Source of the DNA: Pseudomonas putida
Lineage (GTDB): Bacteria > Pseudomonadota > Gammaproteobacteria > Pseudomonadales > Pseudomonadaceae
DNA length: 64,000 bases
NCBI RefSeq assembly: GCF_001941965.1
Contig: NZ_MKZO01000014.1
Location: 62,001-126,000, forward strand
Direction: 5' to 3'
Shown here: piece after piece, positions 16,493-25,500 of the stretch
How positions within the stretch are numbered: the first letter of the stretch is position 1
Layout: every line of letters begins with the position of its first letter
The notes under the pieces: generated by a model
The model's input: the letters and a program-made list of their open reading frames with translations, nothing else
Told to the model about the DNA's origin: nothing
Databases searched by the model: none
Translations under genes and position numbers: made by a program

Positions 16493-18220
16493 ATGGCAGT
16501 GAAAGCGAACACCCAGACCTTCACCATCCTCGCCCAGGACCCGGCCATCGAACGCGCGCCCGGACAGCCGCTGTTCGCCCGCGTTGGCGTGCCCCTGGAG
16601 CGCCTGGCCGATGGCCCGGTTGGCTACCGGGTCAAGGTGGTGGACTTCGATGCCGACGCCAATCGCCTGTATACGCCGCATCACTACGCGCATGCGCCGG
16701 ACGACACGGCCATCGACCCGTTCGATCCGCCGGACGCTAGCCTGATCGGCCAGCCCAACTTCCACTGCCAGCAGGTCTACGCAGTGATCATGCGCACCCT
16801 GGCGCGCTTTGAACTGGCCTTGGGCCGGCGCGTGGCCTGGGGTTTCGACGGCCATCAACTGCATGTGGTGCCCCATGCCTTCGTCGAGGCCAACGCGTTC
16901 TACTCGCGGGAGGACCGTGCCCTGCTCTTCGGGTACTTTCAGGACGAAGCGCAAAACTGGGTCTTCACCTGCCTGTCCCACGATATCGTCGCCCATGAAA
17001 CCACCCATGCCATCCTCGACGGGCTGCGCGCCGGCTTCATACGCGCCTCAGGTCCCGACCAGGCCGCCTTCCACGAAGGCTTCGCCGATGTCGTCGCGCT
17101 GCTGTCGGTGTTTTCCCTGCGCGAGGTAGTCGAGTTCGCCCTGACCTGTGATCGCAGCGTGCCCCTGCACAAGCAGGGCACGACCCGCCTGATCGACGGC
17201 GCCGCGCTGAGCATCGATGCCCTGGCGAACACCCTGCTGTTCGGCCTCGGTGAGCAGTTCGGCCAGGCCGTCAGCGGCCTGCGCGCCAACCCGCTGCGCC
17301 GTTCCATCGACAAGCGCCCGTCCACCGACTACCTGGACAGCGGCGAGTACGACGAACCGCACACCCGCGGCGAGATCTTCGCCGCCGCCATGCTGCGCTG
17401 CATGCTCGAACTGTGGGTGGCGCGCTGCCAGGACCTCGGAACCTTCGGCGACCACCTGTACAACCTCGACGCGGTGATCGACGAAGGCGCCAAGGCCGCC
17501 GACCAGTTGCTCACCATCGCCATCCGCGCCCTCGACTATTCGCCGCCGCTGGACCTGGAGTTCGGCGACTACCTGGCGGCCTTGCTCACGGTCGACAGCG
17601 AGGTGGCGCCGGACGACTCGCGCTTCAGCTATCGCCAGATCATCCGCGACACGTTCGCCAGCTATGGCATCCGGGTGCCTGCCGCACGCACAGACGCCGA
17701 CGGTTGCTGGCTGACCTTTGCCGGCAATGACCAGGTGCGCTACCAGAGCAGCCATTTCGATTCGATGCTGCGCGACCCGGAAGAGGTCTTCCGTTTCCTC
17801 TGGGAAAACCGCGAAGTGCTGCAGATCGACGAGCGCGCCTATACCGAGGTGGTCTCGGTGCGCCCCAGCCTGCGCTTCGGCCCCGACGGCTTCATCCTGC
17901 GCGAGACGGTCTGCGAGTTCACCAGCCGGGTCAACCTGTTCGGCGCCGAGTTCACCTCGGTGTTCAAGGAGCCGCGTCCCGAGTGGCTCACGCCAACCAC
18001 ACCCTTTACCGTCTACGGCGCCGGCACGCTGATCTTTGACCAGTACGGGCGGATCAAGTACTGCATCCAGCGCCCGCTCAACGATGCGCGCTGGCAGGTG
18101 CGCCGCCTGGAGTGGCTGTACGGCCCCGGCAGCGACGCAGCAGAGCCCGGCTCCGCCGCCGACCTCACCCGCATCCATCGCGCCCGGGCCATGCAAGCGC
18201 CCACGGAGGTTCGCTCATGA
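16493..18220 (+). CDS. Gluzincin-type zinc metallopeptidase
   Basis: A 575-residue protein with no signal peptide. The zinc motif HETTH (His168-Glu169-His172, in DIVAHETTHAILDG) is followed 23 residues later by HEGFADVVALLS, with Glu195 as third ligand. This is the gluzincin (thermolysin/M4-like) arrangement. The segment LPxx-like GLRANPLRRSIDKRPS and the EPHTRGEIFAAAMLRCMLELW helix complete the catalytic half; the C-terminal 200 residues are of unknown fold. Lack of a leader suggests cytoplasmic action, unlike secreted thermolysins. The stop overlaps the ATG of the next gene (ATGA), so the two products are translationally coupled. Confidence 0.8.
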   Translation: MAVKANTQTFTILAQDPAIERAPGQPLFARVGVPLERLADGPVGYRVKVVDFDADANRLYTPHHYAHAPDDTAIDPFDPPDASLIGQPNFHCQQVYAVIMRTLARFELALGRRVAWGFDGHQLHVVPHAFVEANAFYSREDRALLFGYFQDEAQNWVFTCLSHDIVAHETTHAILDGLRAGFIRASGPDQAAFHEGFADVVALLSVFSLREVVEFALTCDRSVPLHKQGTTRLIDGAALSIDALANTLLFGLGEQFGQAVSGLRANPLRRSIDKRPSTDYLDSGEYDEPHTRGEIFAAAMLRCMLELWVARCQDLGTFGDHLYNLDAVIDEGAKAADQLLTIAIRALDYSPPLDLEFGDYLAALLTVDSEVAPDDSRFSYRQIIRDTFASYGIRVPAARTDADGCWLTFAGNDQVRYQSSHFDSMLRDPEEVFRFLWENREVLQIDERAYTEVVSVRPSLRFGPDGFILRETVCEFTSRVNLFGAEFTSVFKEPRPEWLTPTTPFTVYGAGTLIFDQYGRIKYCIQRPLNDARWQVRRLEWLYGPGSDAAEPGSAADLTRIHRARAMQAPTEVRS

Positions 18221-19500
18221 GTCCGATACGTCTGCACCTGTTCGCGTACCAGGTCGGTTTCGGCGATTGCTTTCTGCTGCGCTTCGTTTATCCGGACGCC
18301 AGTGCCCGGCATGTATTGATCGACTTCGGCACGGTGGGCATGCCCGCCGGGGTCAACAAGGCCACGCAGATGCTGCGCATCGCCAACGACATCAAGGACA
18401 AATGCGCCGGCAAGCTGAACGCCCTGGTCGCCACCCACCGGCATGCCGACCATATCAGCGGCTTCGACCCGCTGAAGAAAGGCAACGGCCCTGGCAGTAT
18501 CATCCGCGCGCTGGAGCCGGACGTGGTGCTGCAACCCTGGACCGAGCAGCCCGACCTGGCCGAGAACGCCACCGCGCCGCTGGCGGCAGCCCATGCCCAG
18601 GCGCTGGCCGGCATGAATGAAGTGGCGCAGCGCCTGAAGACGCGCCTGGATGGCAAACCCAAGGGGCTGACGGCGGAGCTGGACCGGCGCCTGGGTTTTC
18701 TCGGCGAGAACAACATCGCCAACAAGGGCGCGGTCAACAATCTGATCGCCATGGGCAGCCGCTCCGGAGCCCGGGCGGTGTATGCCCATTTCGGCAGCGA
18801 CGACCCGCTGGCCGAGGTGTTGCCCGGCATCCGTACCCGGGTGCTCGGCCCGCCGACGGTGGAACAGAGTGCCGAGGTGCGCCGGGAGCGGCGTAGCGAC
18901 CCGGAATACTGGCTGCGTGCGCCCTTGCTGTTTGCCCGGCCTGGCGCTGCCGGCGGCAGCAGCGCCTCGCCCTTCCCCGGCGCAGCCTACGAGCGCGGCA
19001 GCAAGCTGCCCCAGAGCACGCGCTGGGTCGCCGGGCGGGTGCGTGCGGCCCGGGGGGAGCAGTGGTTGTCCATCGTCACCGCGCTGGACAAGGCGATGAA
19101 CAACACCAGCCTGATCCTGCTGTTCGAGGCGGGAGGCAAGAAACTGCTGTTTCCCGGCGATGCACAGATCGAGAACTGGCGCTATGCCCTGAACCAGCCG
19201 GAAATAGCCGAACTGCTGGCTTCGGTGGACCTGTACAAGGTCGGCCATCACGGCAGCTTGAACGCCACGCCCAAGACCCTGTGGAACGGCTTCAGCAAAA
19301 AGGGCGAAGCGAAACACCCGGGGCGTTTGACCAGCGTGTTGTCGACCTTGCCCGGGCAGTATGGCGGCAAGAGCGAGGGTGCGGGTACCGAGGTGCCGCG
19401 GGTGCCGTTGCTCAATGAGCTGGACAAGGACTCGGACCTGCATGACACCCACCGGCTGGCAGTGGATGTGCTGTATGACGAGGTGATCCTCGAGCTTTAA
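18217..19500 (+). CDS. Metallo-beta-lactamase-fold hydrolase
   Basis: A 427-residue MBL-fold protein. The zinc motif THRHADH (His74, His76, Asp78, His79) is intact, with later ligands in FPGDAQIENW and VGHHGS. The fold resembles the ComEC-tail/Rec2-like group of MBL proteins. A 150-residue insertion of low similarity lies between the HxHxDH motif and the GDAQ motif. The ATG at 18217 overlaps the TGA of the metallopeptidase; GGAGG lies 8 nt upstream. The coupling argues that the two work together. Substrate (nucleic acid, ester or peptide) is unknown. Confidence 0.8.
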   Translation: MSPIRLHLFAYQVGFGDCFLLRFVYPDASARHVLIDFGTVGMPAGVNKATQMLRIANDIKDKCAGKLNALVATHRHADHISGFDPLKKGNGPGSIIRALEPDVVLQPWTEQPDLAENATAPLAAAHAQALAGMNEVAQRLKTRLDGKPKGLTAELDRRLGFLGENNIANKGAVNNLIAMGSRSGARAVYAHFGSDDPLAEVLPGIRTRVLGPPTVEQSAEVRRERRSDPEYWLRAPLLFARPGAAGGSSASPFPGAAYERGSKLPQSTRWVAGRVRAARGEQWLSIVTALDKAMNNTSLILLFEAGGKKLLFPGDAQIENWRYALNQPEIAELLASVDLYKVGHHGSLNATPKTLWNGFSKKGEAKHPGRLTSVLSTLPGQYGGKSEGAGTEVPRVPLLNELDKDSDLHDTHRLAVDVLYDEVILEL

Positions 19501-19513
19501 GCTGGACGCGGTC

Positions 19514-19590
19514 CCTGTGGGAGCTGGCTTGCCAGCGATAGCTATGGTGAATTCACTACCGCAATCGCTGGCAAGCCAGCTCCCACAGGG
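19514..19590. repeat. REP pair (BIME), forward then reverse copy
   Basis: A direct copy at about 19518-19539 and an inverse copy at about 19564-19588 lie between convergent stops of the MBL-fold gene and the bile-acid-symporter-like gene. The hairpin could act as a bidirectional terminator. Confidence 0.9.
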
Positions 19591-19597
19591 CTCGCGT

Positions 19598-20560
19598 TCA
19601 CTGCCTTCCCGCGTAACGCTGCGCCAGCACCGCACAGACCATCAACTGGATCTGGTGAAACAACATCAGCGGCAGGATCAACGCCCCCACCGCGCCACCG
19701 GCGAACAGCAACTGCGCCATGGGCACCCCGGTGGCCATGCTCTTCTTCGATCCGGCGAACAGGATGGTAATCCGGTCTTCCACGCTGAACCCCAGCCAGC
19801 GCCCCAGGCTGCGGGTGCACCACAGCACCAAGGCGAGCAACACGCAGCAGACCAGGGTCAGGCCCAGCAGCTTCGACGGCGGCACCGAACTCCACAGCCC
19901 GCTGACCACCGCATCACTGAACGCCGTGTACACCACCAGCAGGATCGAGCCCTGGTCCACCGACTTCAGCCAGCCCGCGTTGCGCGCCACCCAGGCACCG
20001 ATCCAGCGCCGCGCCAGTTGCCCGGCCACGAACGGCACCAGCAGTTGCAAAACGATCGCCCCCACCGCGTCCAGGTTCGAGCCGCTGTCGCCCTCGACAC
20101 CCATCAACAGCATCACCAGCAAGGGCGTCAGCACGATCCCCAGCAGGCTCGACGCGGCCGCACTGCAAATCGCCGCCGGCACATTGCCCCGGGCCAGCGA
20201 GGTAAAGGCGATCGCCGATTGCACCGTGGCCGGCAAGGCGCACAGGTAGAGCACACCAAGGTACAGGGCATCGCCCACCAGCGGCAGGATCAAGGGTTTC
20301 AGCAGCAGCCCGAACAGCGGGAACATGACAAAGGTGCAGGCGAACACCAACAGGTGCAGGCGCCAGTGCCCGGCCCCGGCGATCACCGCCTCGCGGGACA
20401 GCTTGGCACCATGCAGGAAGAACAGCAGGCCGATGGCCAGGTGGGTCAGGGTTTCGAAGAATGCCGCAACGCCACCGGAGGCCGGCAGCCAGGTGGCGAT
20501 GGCGACCACTGCGAGCAGGGCCAGGGTGAAGTTGTCGAAGAGCAACCGCAAGTGTTTCAT
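19598..20560 (-). CDS. Bile acid:sodium symporter family protein (YfeH-like)
   Basis: A 320-residue membrane protein with nine to ten predicted helices. Typical SBF-like segments are ALPATVQSAIAFTSLARGNVPAAICSAAASSLLG and ILFAGSKKSMATGVPMAQLLF, which line the transport core. Family members carry organic anions; the bacterial YfeH group has no settled substrate. The start at 20560 (MKHLRLLFDNFTLALL) is preferred to the longer frame, which would extend into the promoter gap shared with the divergent AraC-type gene. The divergent layout suggests that regulator controls it. Confidence 0.88.
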   Translation of the reverse strand: MKHLRLLFDNFTLALLAVVAIATWLPASGGVAAFFETLTHLAIGLLFFLHGAKLSREAVIAGAGHWRLHLLVFACTFVMFPLFGLLLKPLILPLVGDALYLGVLYLCALPATVQSAIAFTSLARGNVPAAICSAAASSLLGIVLTPLLVMLLMGVEGDSGSNLDAVGAIVLQLLVPFVAGQLARRWIGAWVARNAGWLKSVDQGSILLVVYTAFSDAVVSGLWSSVPPSKLLGLTLVCCVLLALVLWCTRSLGRWLGFSVEDRITILFAGSKKSMATGVPMAQLLFAGGAVGALILPLMLFHQIQLMVCAVLAQRYAGRQ

Positions 20561-20643
20561 CGCGCCATTCCGCAAGGTTGTGAGGGGAGTGCCGGAGACG
20601 ATAAGGTGTCCGCGCACTTCCGGCTAACGCCAGAAACCCGGTA

Positions 20644-21444
20644 ATGTCGTTGAATGGACACTTGACCTTGCACCTCAGTGATCTCGTCGCCCTGCCCCGC
20701 CCGCTCTACGGCCAGCGCAACAGCCTGCCGAACATCGCCCTCGATTACCGTCACCGGCATCCCTGGGGCCAGCTTTCCCATGCCCTGCACGGCGTGCTCC
20801 AGGTGCGCACCGACAATGCCCGGCTGGTGGTGCCGCCGCACCGTGCGGTCTGGATTCCGCCGGGCCTGATGCACCGGGTCGAAAGCACCCCGGATGCCTG
20901 CATCCGCAGCCTGTATATCGACCCTTCACTGGTGCTCTGGGCGGACCCCGGATGCCGGGTAATCGCCGTCGATGCACTGCTGCGCGAGCTGATCCGCGCC
21001 TTCGGCGAGGTGCCCGTGGAATACGATTGCGACGGTCCCGACGGGCGCCTGGCCGAGGTCCTGCTGGACCGCCTGCGCCAGGCCGAACAGCTCGACCTGG
21101 TCCTGCCCCAGCCCCGCGACCCGCGCCTGCGGGCGCTGTGCCGCCAGGCCACGGCCAGGCCCTGGGCGGAGATCGGCCTGGGCGAGGCCAGCCGCAAGGC
21201 CGGGGTCAGCGAAAAGACCTTCAGCCGCCTGTTCCTCAAGGAAACCGGCATGACCTTCCGCACCTGGCGCCAGCGCATGCGCCTGGTCAGCGCGCTGCCG
21301 GCACTGGAACGCGGTGAGCGGGTCACCGATGTGGCGCTGGCCTGCGGTTATGAATCGCTGTCGGCGTTCAGTGCGGCGTTCGGCAAGCTGTTCGGCCTGT
21401 CGCCTGGCGAACTGGCTCGGGGCGGCAGCATGACGCAGGCCTGA
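20644..21444 (+). CDS. AraC family regulator with N-terminal cupin
   Basis: A 266-residue regulator. Residues 30-100 form a cupin-like sensor (HRHPWGQLSHALHGVLQVRT, PPHRAVWIPPGLMHRV). The C-terminal 100 residues carry two helix-turn-helix units of AraC type (LGEASRKAGVSEKTFSRLFLKETGMTF and VTDVALACGYESLSAFSAAFGKLFG). The group includes NimR-like repressors of neighbouring transporters. It is divergent from the YfeH-like symporter with an 83-bp gap, and this is its likely target. The small exported protein downstream may be an independent gene. Confidence 0.9.
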   Translation: MSLNGHLTLHLSDLVALPRPLYGQRNSLPNIALDYRHRHPWGQLSHALHGVLQVRTDNARLVVPPHRAVWIPPGLMHRVESTPDACIRSLYIDPSLVLWADPGCRVIAVDALLRELIRAFGEVPVEYDCDGPDGRLAEVLLDRLRQAEQLDLVLPQPRDPRLRALCRQATARPWAEIGLGEASRKAGVSEKTFSRLFLKETGMTFRTWRQRMRLVSALPALERGERVTDVALACGYESLSAFSAAFGKLFGLSPGELARGGSMTQA

Positions 21445-21505
21445 ATGAGAAGCGCTTGCTATGCTGGCGCGGCAATTTCCAACCACTAGAAAAAGGATTC
21501 GAGCT

Positions 21506-21976
21506 TTGAAAGCTGCCTGCGTACTGCTCCTGGGCCTGCTGCCGTTCATGGCCAGCGCCGCCGAAGTCGGCGAGAGCCTTAAGCCCTTCACCCTGAACGA
21601 CCAGCACGATCAGGCCTTCACCCTCGACGCCGGCACCCGTGTACTGCTGGCGGCCAGCGACATGGACGGCGCCAAGCTGGTCAAGGCGGCCCTGGCCGAT
21701 CAGCCCAAAGGCTGGCTGGAAGCCCGCCACGCGATCTTCGTCGCCGATATCCAGGGCATGCCGTCGTTGATCGGCAAGCTGTTCGCCATTCCGAAAATGC
21801 GCGATTACAGCTACCGCGTGGTCCTCGACCGCGACGGCCTGGTGGTGCCGCACTACGCCGTCACCGCCGGCCAGGTGCAGTGGCTGCAACTGGAAGACGG
21901 CAAGGTCACGGCCAAGCAATCGTTCAGCGACGCCGAGGCCCTGCGCAAGGCCCTCGCCGAACTGCCACAAGGCTGA
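21506..21976 (+). CDS. Periplasmic protein of unknown function, 156 aa
   Basis: Start is a TTG at 21506, preceded by AAGGA; the ATG at 21461 gives a basic extension before the signal peptide and lacks a ribosome site. The product then begins MKAACVLLLGLLPFMASA, a signal peptide cleaved before AEVGESL. The mature part (LKPFTLNDQHDQAFTLDAGTRVLLAASDM) resembles thioredoxin-fold proteins of the YtfJ kind, but there is no CxxC pair. Pseudomonas homologues carry misleading names such as FAD/FMN-containing dehydrogenase. The stop abuts the end of the convergent MFS gene. Confidence 0.75.
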   Translation: MKAACVLLLGLLPFMASAAEVGESLKPFTLNDQHDQAFTLDAGTRVLLAASDMDGAKLVKAALADQPKGWLEARHAIFVADIQGMPSLIGKLFAIPKMRDYSYRVVLDRDGLVVPHYAVTAGQVQWLQLEDGKVTAKQSFSDAEALRKALAELPQG

Positions 21977-23179
21977 TCAGGAGGCCAGGCCGCGGTCCAC
22001 GTACCAGGTCAGCGGCAAGGTCAGCAGCAGGGTCGCCGCCAGCGCCATCAAGGCCAGCGGCACCCCGCTGAGATCCCCCAGGCGCCCGAAGACGATGGGC
22101 GCCAGCGCCCCGCCACCGATGGTCCCGGTGTAGAACAGGGCGAACGCCTGCTCGCGCCGCCCCGCCGCAGCCAGCTCCGGAACCACGCCATACAGCACCG
22201 ACGAAGTGCCGTTCAGCACCAGGCCCAGCAGTGGCAGCATCAGCATCAGCCCGTTCAACGGCAGGTACACCGCAGCGACGATCAGCGCGGCGGTCAGGGA
22301 CTCACTGAACCACACGGTCTTCAACAGGCCAATCCGCGCCCCCAGGTAGCCGCAGATCAGCTTGCCAAAGGCACCGCCGATGAACAGCAGGGTCAGCGCC
22401 AGGCCGATGCCGGCGGTGCCGGCACCCTTGTCGCTGAGCAGAAACGGCAGGAAGGTCAGAAAGCCCATGCGCACCGCGCTGTCGAGCACGCCAGTGGCCA
22501 GCAGTGCGCGCAGGCCGCTGGCCGAACCGCTGCCCTCGCCGGCCCCGGGCTTGCCGGAACCCACGGCATGAGGGTCCAGATTGCGCGGAATCAACAGGTA
22601 CATGGCCAGCGCCGCCAACAGGCCCAACACCCCGGCCAGGGTCACGCTCAGACGCCAGCTCATCACCGTCAGGGATACACCGACCAGGGCGGGAATCAGG
22701 GTCTTGCCGATATCGCCGGCGAAGTTGTAGTGGGACAGCGCCTGCTTGACCTGGCGTCCCGGCTCATGGGTATCGGTGACCAGCGACGACGCCAGTGGAT
22801 GCTGGGTGCTGGCGCCAAGACCGCCGAGCACCAGGGCGGCCATCAAAGCCAGCAGACCACCCGCCTGCCCGGCCAGCAGGTAAGCCACACCGACCAGCGC
22901 GGTGCCGCCGATCAGCAGAGTTTGCCGGCCGAAGCGCCGGGCAGCTCGGCTGGCGAGCAACTGGAAACCGGCCATGGTCGCCGAGTAGGCCCCGCGCATC
23001 AGGCCGATCTGCGCGTAGCTGAGACCGAACTGGGTCTGCCAGATCGGCAGCAGCACGTAGATCAGGTCGGTCAGACCATCGTTGACGGCGTGGGCGCCGC
23101 ACGCCGCCAGCAGGGCGCGACGGCGCACGGGGGTGGCTTCAGAAGAGGTGTGAACGCTGGCCGGAGAGGCGTCGGACAT
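21977..23179 (-). CDS. MFS transporter, fosmidomycin-resistance-like
   Basis: A 400-residue major facilitator with twelve predicted helices and a central loop rich in Gly and Ser. The N-terminal part (HAVNDGLTDLIYVLLPIWQTQFGLSYAQIGLMRGAYS) resembles the Fsr-type efflux carriers. The start at 23179 (MSDASPASVHTSS) is chosen over the longer frame because the extra 11 residues are not conserved-looking and no SD precedes them. Substrate is unknown. The gene is alone on this strand between the convergent exported-protein gene and the SRPBCC gene upstream. Confidence 0.85.
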   Translation of the reverse strand: MSDASPASVHTSSEATPVRRRALLAACGAHAVNDGLTDLIYVLLPIWQTQFGLSYAQIGLMRGAYSATMAGFQLLASRAARRFGRQTLLIGGTALVGVAYLLAGQAGGLLALMAALVLGGLGASTQHPLASSLVTDTHEPGRQVKQALSHYNFAGDIGKTLIPALVGVSLTVMSWRLSVTLAGVLGLLAALAMYLLIPRNLDPHAVGSGKPGAGEGSGSASGLRALLATGVLDSAVRMGFLTFLPFLLSDKGAGTAGIGLALTLLFIGGAFGKLICGYLGARIGLLKTVWFSESLTAALIVAAVYLPLNGLMLMLPLLGLVLNGTSSVLYGVVPELAAAGRREQAFALFYTGTIGGGALAPIVFGRLGDLSGVPLALMALAATLLLTLPLTWYVDRGLAS

Positions 23180-23263
23180 GCTCGGAAATCCACGGCTAGG
23201 GGATCCGGCCATTAAAACAGTAACAAAACATTAACGCGAGCCGCGTCCCCGCGGCGGGTGCGC

Positions 23264-23710
23264 TCAGCCCGGAATGTCCGGTTCCACCAGATGGGCCAGT
23301 TGGTTGAGCGAATCCTGCCAGCCCAGGTAGCAGCCTTCCAGCGGGATCACGTCCGGCAGGCCGTCCTGGACGATATGCACCTCGGTGCCGCAGGACACGC
23401 TTTTGAAGCTGATGGTGGCGGTAATTTCCCCGGGCAGGTTGGGGTCGTCGAAGCGATCGGTGTAGCGGATGCGTTCATTGACCAGCAATTCCTTGTATTC
23501 ACCGCCAAAGCCGTGGCGCTGGCCATTGGAGAAATTGCTGAAGGACATCTTGTAGGTGCCGCCGACCCGTGGATCCATGTGCTCGACATGGCAGGTGAAA
23601 CCATGGGGCGGCAACCATTTGGCCATGGCGTCGGCATCGAGGAAGGCGCGGTAGACCCGCTCCACGGGTGCCTTGAAAACGCGGTGCAGGCGGACGCTGT
23701 TGTTGCTCAT
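23264..23710 (-). CDS. SRPBCC/AHSA1-domain protein
   Basis: A 148-residue START-like helix-grip protein. It has the AHSA1 opening VFKAPVERVYRAFLDADAMAKWLPP and the strand pattern GGTYKMSFSN, ITATISFKSV and TEVHIVQDGLP. The C-terminal helix CYLGWQDSLNQLAHLVE is typical. Such proteins bind hydrophobic ligands in the cytoplasm; some are partners of ArsR-type regulators, but none is adjacent. GATATTCTTCC precedes the ATG. Confidence 0.88.
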   Translation of the reverse strand: MSNNSVRLHRVFKAPVERVYRAFLDADAMAKWLPPHGFTCHVEHMDPRVGGTYKMSFSNFSNGQRHGFGGEYKELLVNERIRYTDRFDDPNLPGEITATISFKSVSCGTEVHIVQDGLPDVIPLEGCYLGWQDSLNQLAHLVEPDIPG

Positions 23711-23800
23711 GGAAGAATATCCTTGTTGTTTACTCAGGCAAGGCTATGAGTGAAGCCCAGCCCCGCAACAACGTCCAGCCGCCCACCTGTACCGCGTATG

Positions 23801-24118
23801 TCAGCGTTCGTCTTCGAAGTGATCGCTGACCAGGATGGCCCGTGCCAGGTCTTCATCGCTGGCCTGCAGGCCCGGGTGTTCCTGACGCACTTTCTGCAGC
23901 ACGGCCTCCAGGTAAGCGCCACGGATCGCGCCGCCACTGGCAACGAAGCTGGACGCCTCGTCCCGCGCCGGGATGATCCGCTTATCGTCCTTGAAGGTGG
24001 AATACAGCGACGCCGAAACACCGGCGGAGGTGGCAACATCACCTGCGTCCACCCGGGCCAGCGCCGAACCGAAAGGCAGGCAAAGCAACAATGAAGATAC
24101 GAGCAATGTACGCCGCAT
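23801..24118 (-). CDS. DUF2388 family exported protein
   Basis: A 105-residue protein with signal peptide MRRTLLVSSLLLCLPFGSALA. The mature part TSAGVSASLYSTFKDDKRIIPARDEASSFVASGGAIRGAYLEAVLQKVR matches the pattern of DUF2388, a Pseudomonas family of small exported proteins that often occur as tandem paralogues. Only one copy is present here. GAGGACTCC precedes the ATG. The next gene is divergent. No function is established. Confidence 0.85.
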   Translation of the reverse strand: MRRTLLVSSLLLCLPFGSALARVDAGDVATSAGVSASLYSTFKDDKRIIPARDEASSFVASGGAIRGAYLEAVLQKVRQEHPGLQASDEDLARAILVSDHFEDER

Positions 24119-24247
24119 GAGGGAGTCCTCCGGTCTACCTGAACGGAATTGTCAGGTATTACCCAGTCTAGGATCGTTTTGCCCCGGGCGGAGTTCCGTT
24201 GCAGGTTCTGCTAGGGTGAAGACTTTTCCGTCACGGACCTTTTGCCG

Positions 24248-25384
24248 ATGCGTTTCCCCGCCTTGCTCCTGGCATGCGCCAGCCCCCTTCTCGCCTGTGC
24301 CGATCCGGCCCTCGACAGCCAGGTTCGCAGCGCTGCGCAGCACGTCATGCGCGACAACGGCATCCCGGGCCTGGCGATCGCCATCACCGATCACGGCAAG
24401 CAGTGCTTCTACGAATTCGGCGTGGCCGACAAGGCCAGCGGCCAGGCGGTCAGCCGCGATACCCTGTTCGAGCTGGGCTCGATCAGCAAGACCTTCACCG
24501 CCACCCTGGCGGCCCGGGCGCAGATCGAAAGCCGCCTGTCGTTGCAAGCCCGCAGTGCCGACTACCTGCCAGAACTGGCCGGCACGCCGTTCGGCCAACT
24601 GAGCCTGGTCAACCTGGCGACCCACAGCAATGGCGGCATGCCCCTGCAGGTACCGGACGGGATTGCCGACCAGGCGCAGTTGTTCGCCTGGCTCAGGCAG
24701 TGGAAACCGGAGCATGCGCCGGACACCTGGCGGGCCTATGCCAATCCGAGCATCGGCATGCTTGGGGTGATTACCGCGCGGCGACTGGGCACGCCGTTCG
24801 TCAACGCCATGCAGGAGCAACTGCTGCCGGGGCTTGGCCTTGCGCACACGTTCATCCAGGTCCCGGCGCAACAGCAGGCGCTGTACGCCTGGGGTTATGA
24901 CAGGAACGACGCACCGGTCCGGGTCAATCCCGGAGTGCTGGCCGACGAGGCCTACGGCATGAAAAGCAGCAGCCGCGACATGCTGCGCTATGTCGAGGCC
25001 CATCTCGGCCGGGTGCAGCTGGCGGCGCCGCTGAAGCAGGCACTGGAGGATACCCGGCGCGGTTACTACAAGCGCGGTGCGATGACCCAGGACCTGGTCT
25101 GGGAGCAGTACGACTATCCGCTGGCCTTGCAGACCCTGCTCGACGGCAATGACAACCGCTATGCCCTGGAGGGTGCCGAGGTCAGTGGGATACGTCCACC
25201 CTTGGCGCCGCAGTCGAAGGTCTGGGTGAACAAGACCGGGGCAACCAACGGGTTCGGTGCCTATGTGGCGTTCGTGCCGGAGCAGCAGCGTGGGGTGGTG
25301 TTGCTGGCCAACAAGAACTATCCGAATGCCGAGCGGGTGAAGCTGGCGTGGCGGGTGTTCGAGTTGCTGGACGGGCAGAAATAA
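24248..25384 (+). CDS. ampC: Class C beta-lactamase (AmpC-type)
   Basis: A 378-residue serine beta-lactamase exported to the periplasm by the signal peptide MRFPALLLACASPLLACA. It carries the three class C motifs in order: Ser78-Ile-Ser-Lys81 (LGSISKTF), Tyr164-Ala-Asn166 (YANPSIG) and Lys329-Thr-Gly331 (NKTGAT). Length and spacing match AmpC enzymes. No ampR regulator lies beside it; the neighbours are a divergent DUF2388 gene and a REP pair, so linked AmpR-style induction is not supported by the context. An in-frame TTG two codons upstream is a weaker start. Confidence 0.93.
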   Translation: MRFPALLLACASPLLACADPALDSQVRSAAQHVMRDNGIPGLAIAITDHGKQCFYEFGVADKASGQAVSRDTLFELGSISKTFTATLAARAQIESRLSLQARSADYLPELAGTPFGQLSLVNLATHSNGGMPLQVPDGIADQAQLFAWLRQWKPEHAPDTWRAYANPSIGMLGVITARRLGTPFVNAMQEQLLPGLGLAHTFIQVPAQQQALYAWGYDRNDAPVRVNPGVLADEAYGMKSSSRDMLRYVEAHLGRVQLAAPLKQALEDTRRGYYKRGAMTQDLVWEQYDYPLALQTLLDGNDNRYALEGAEVSGIRPPLAPQSKVWVNKTGATNGFGAYVAFVPEQQRGVVLLANKNYPNAERVKLAWRVFELLDGQK

Positions 25385-25407
25385 GGCTCCGGTTTTTTGT
25401 TGTTGCT

Positions 25408-25490
25408 GATGGCCTCATCGCTGGCAAGCCAGCTCCCACAGGGTCCGCATCGCTCAGAACCCTGTGGGAGCTGGCTTGCCAGCGATGAAG
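25408..25490. repeat. REP pair (BIME), reverse then forward copy
   Basis: An inverse REP copy at about 25411-25441 and a direct copy at about 25462-25488 lie between the convergent ends of ampC and the isomerase-like gene. Confidence 0.9.
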
Positions 25491-25500
25491 CCCTGAAGCC

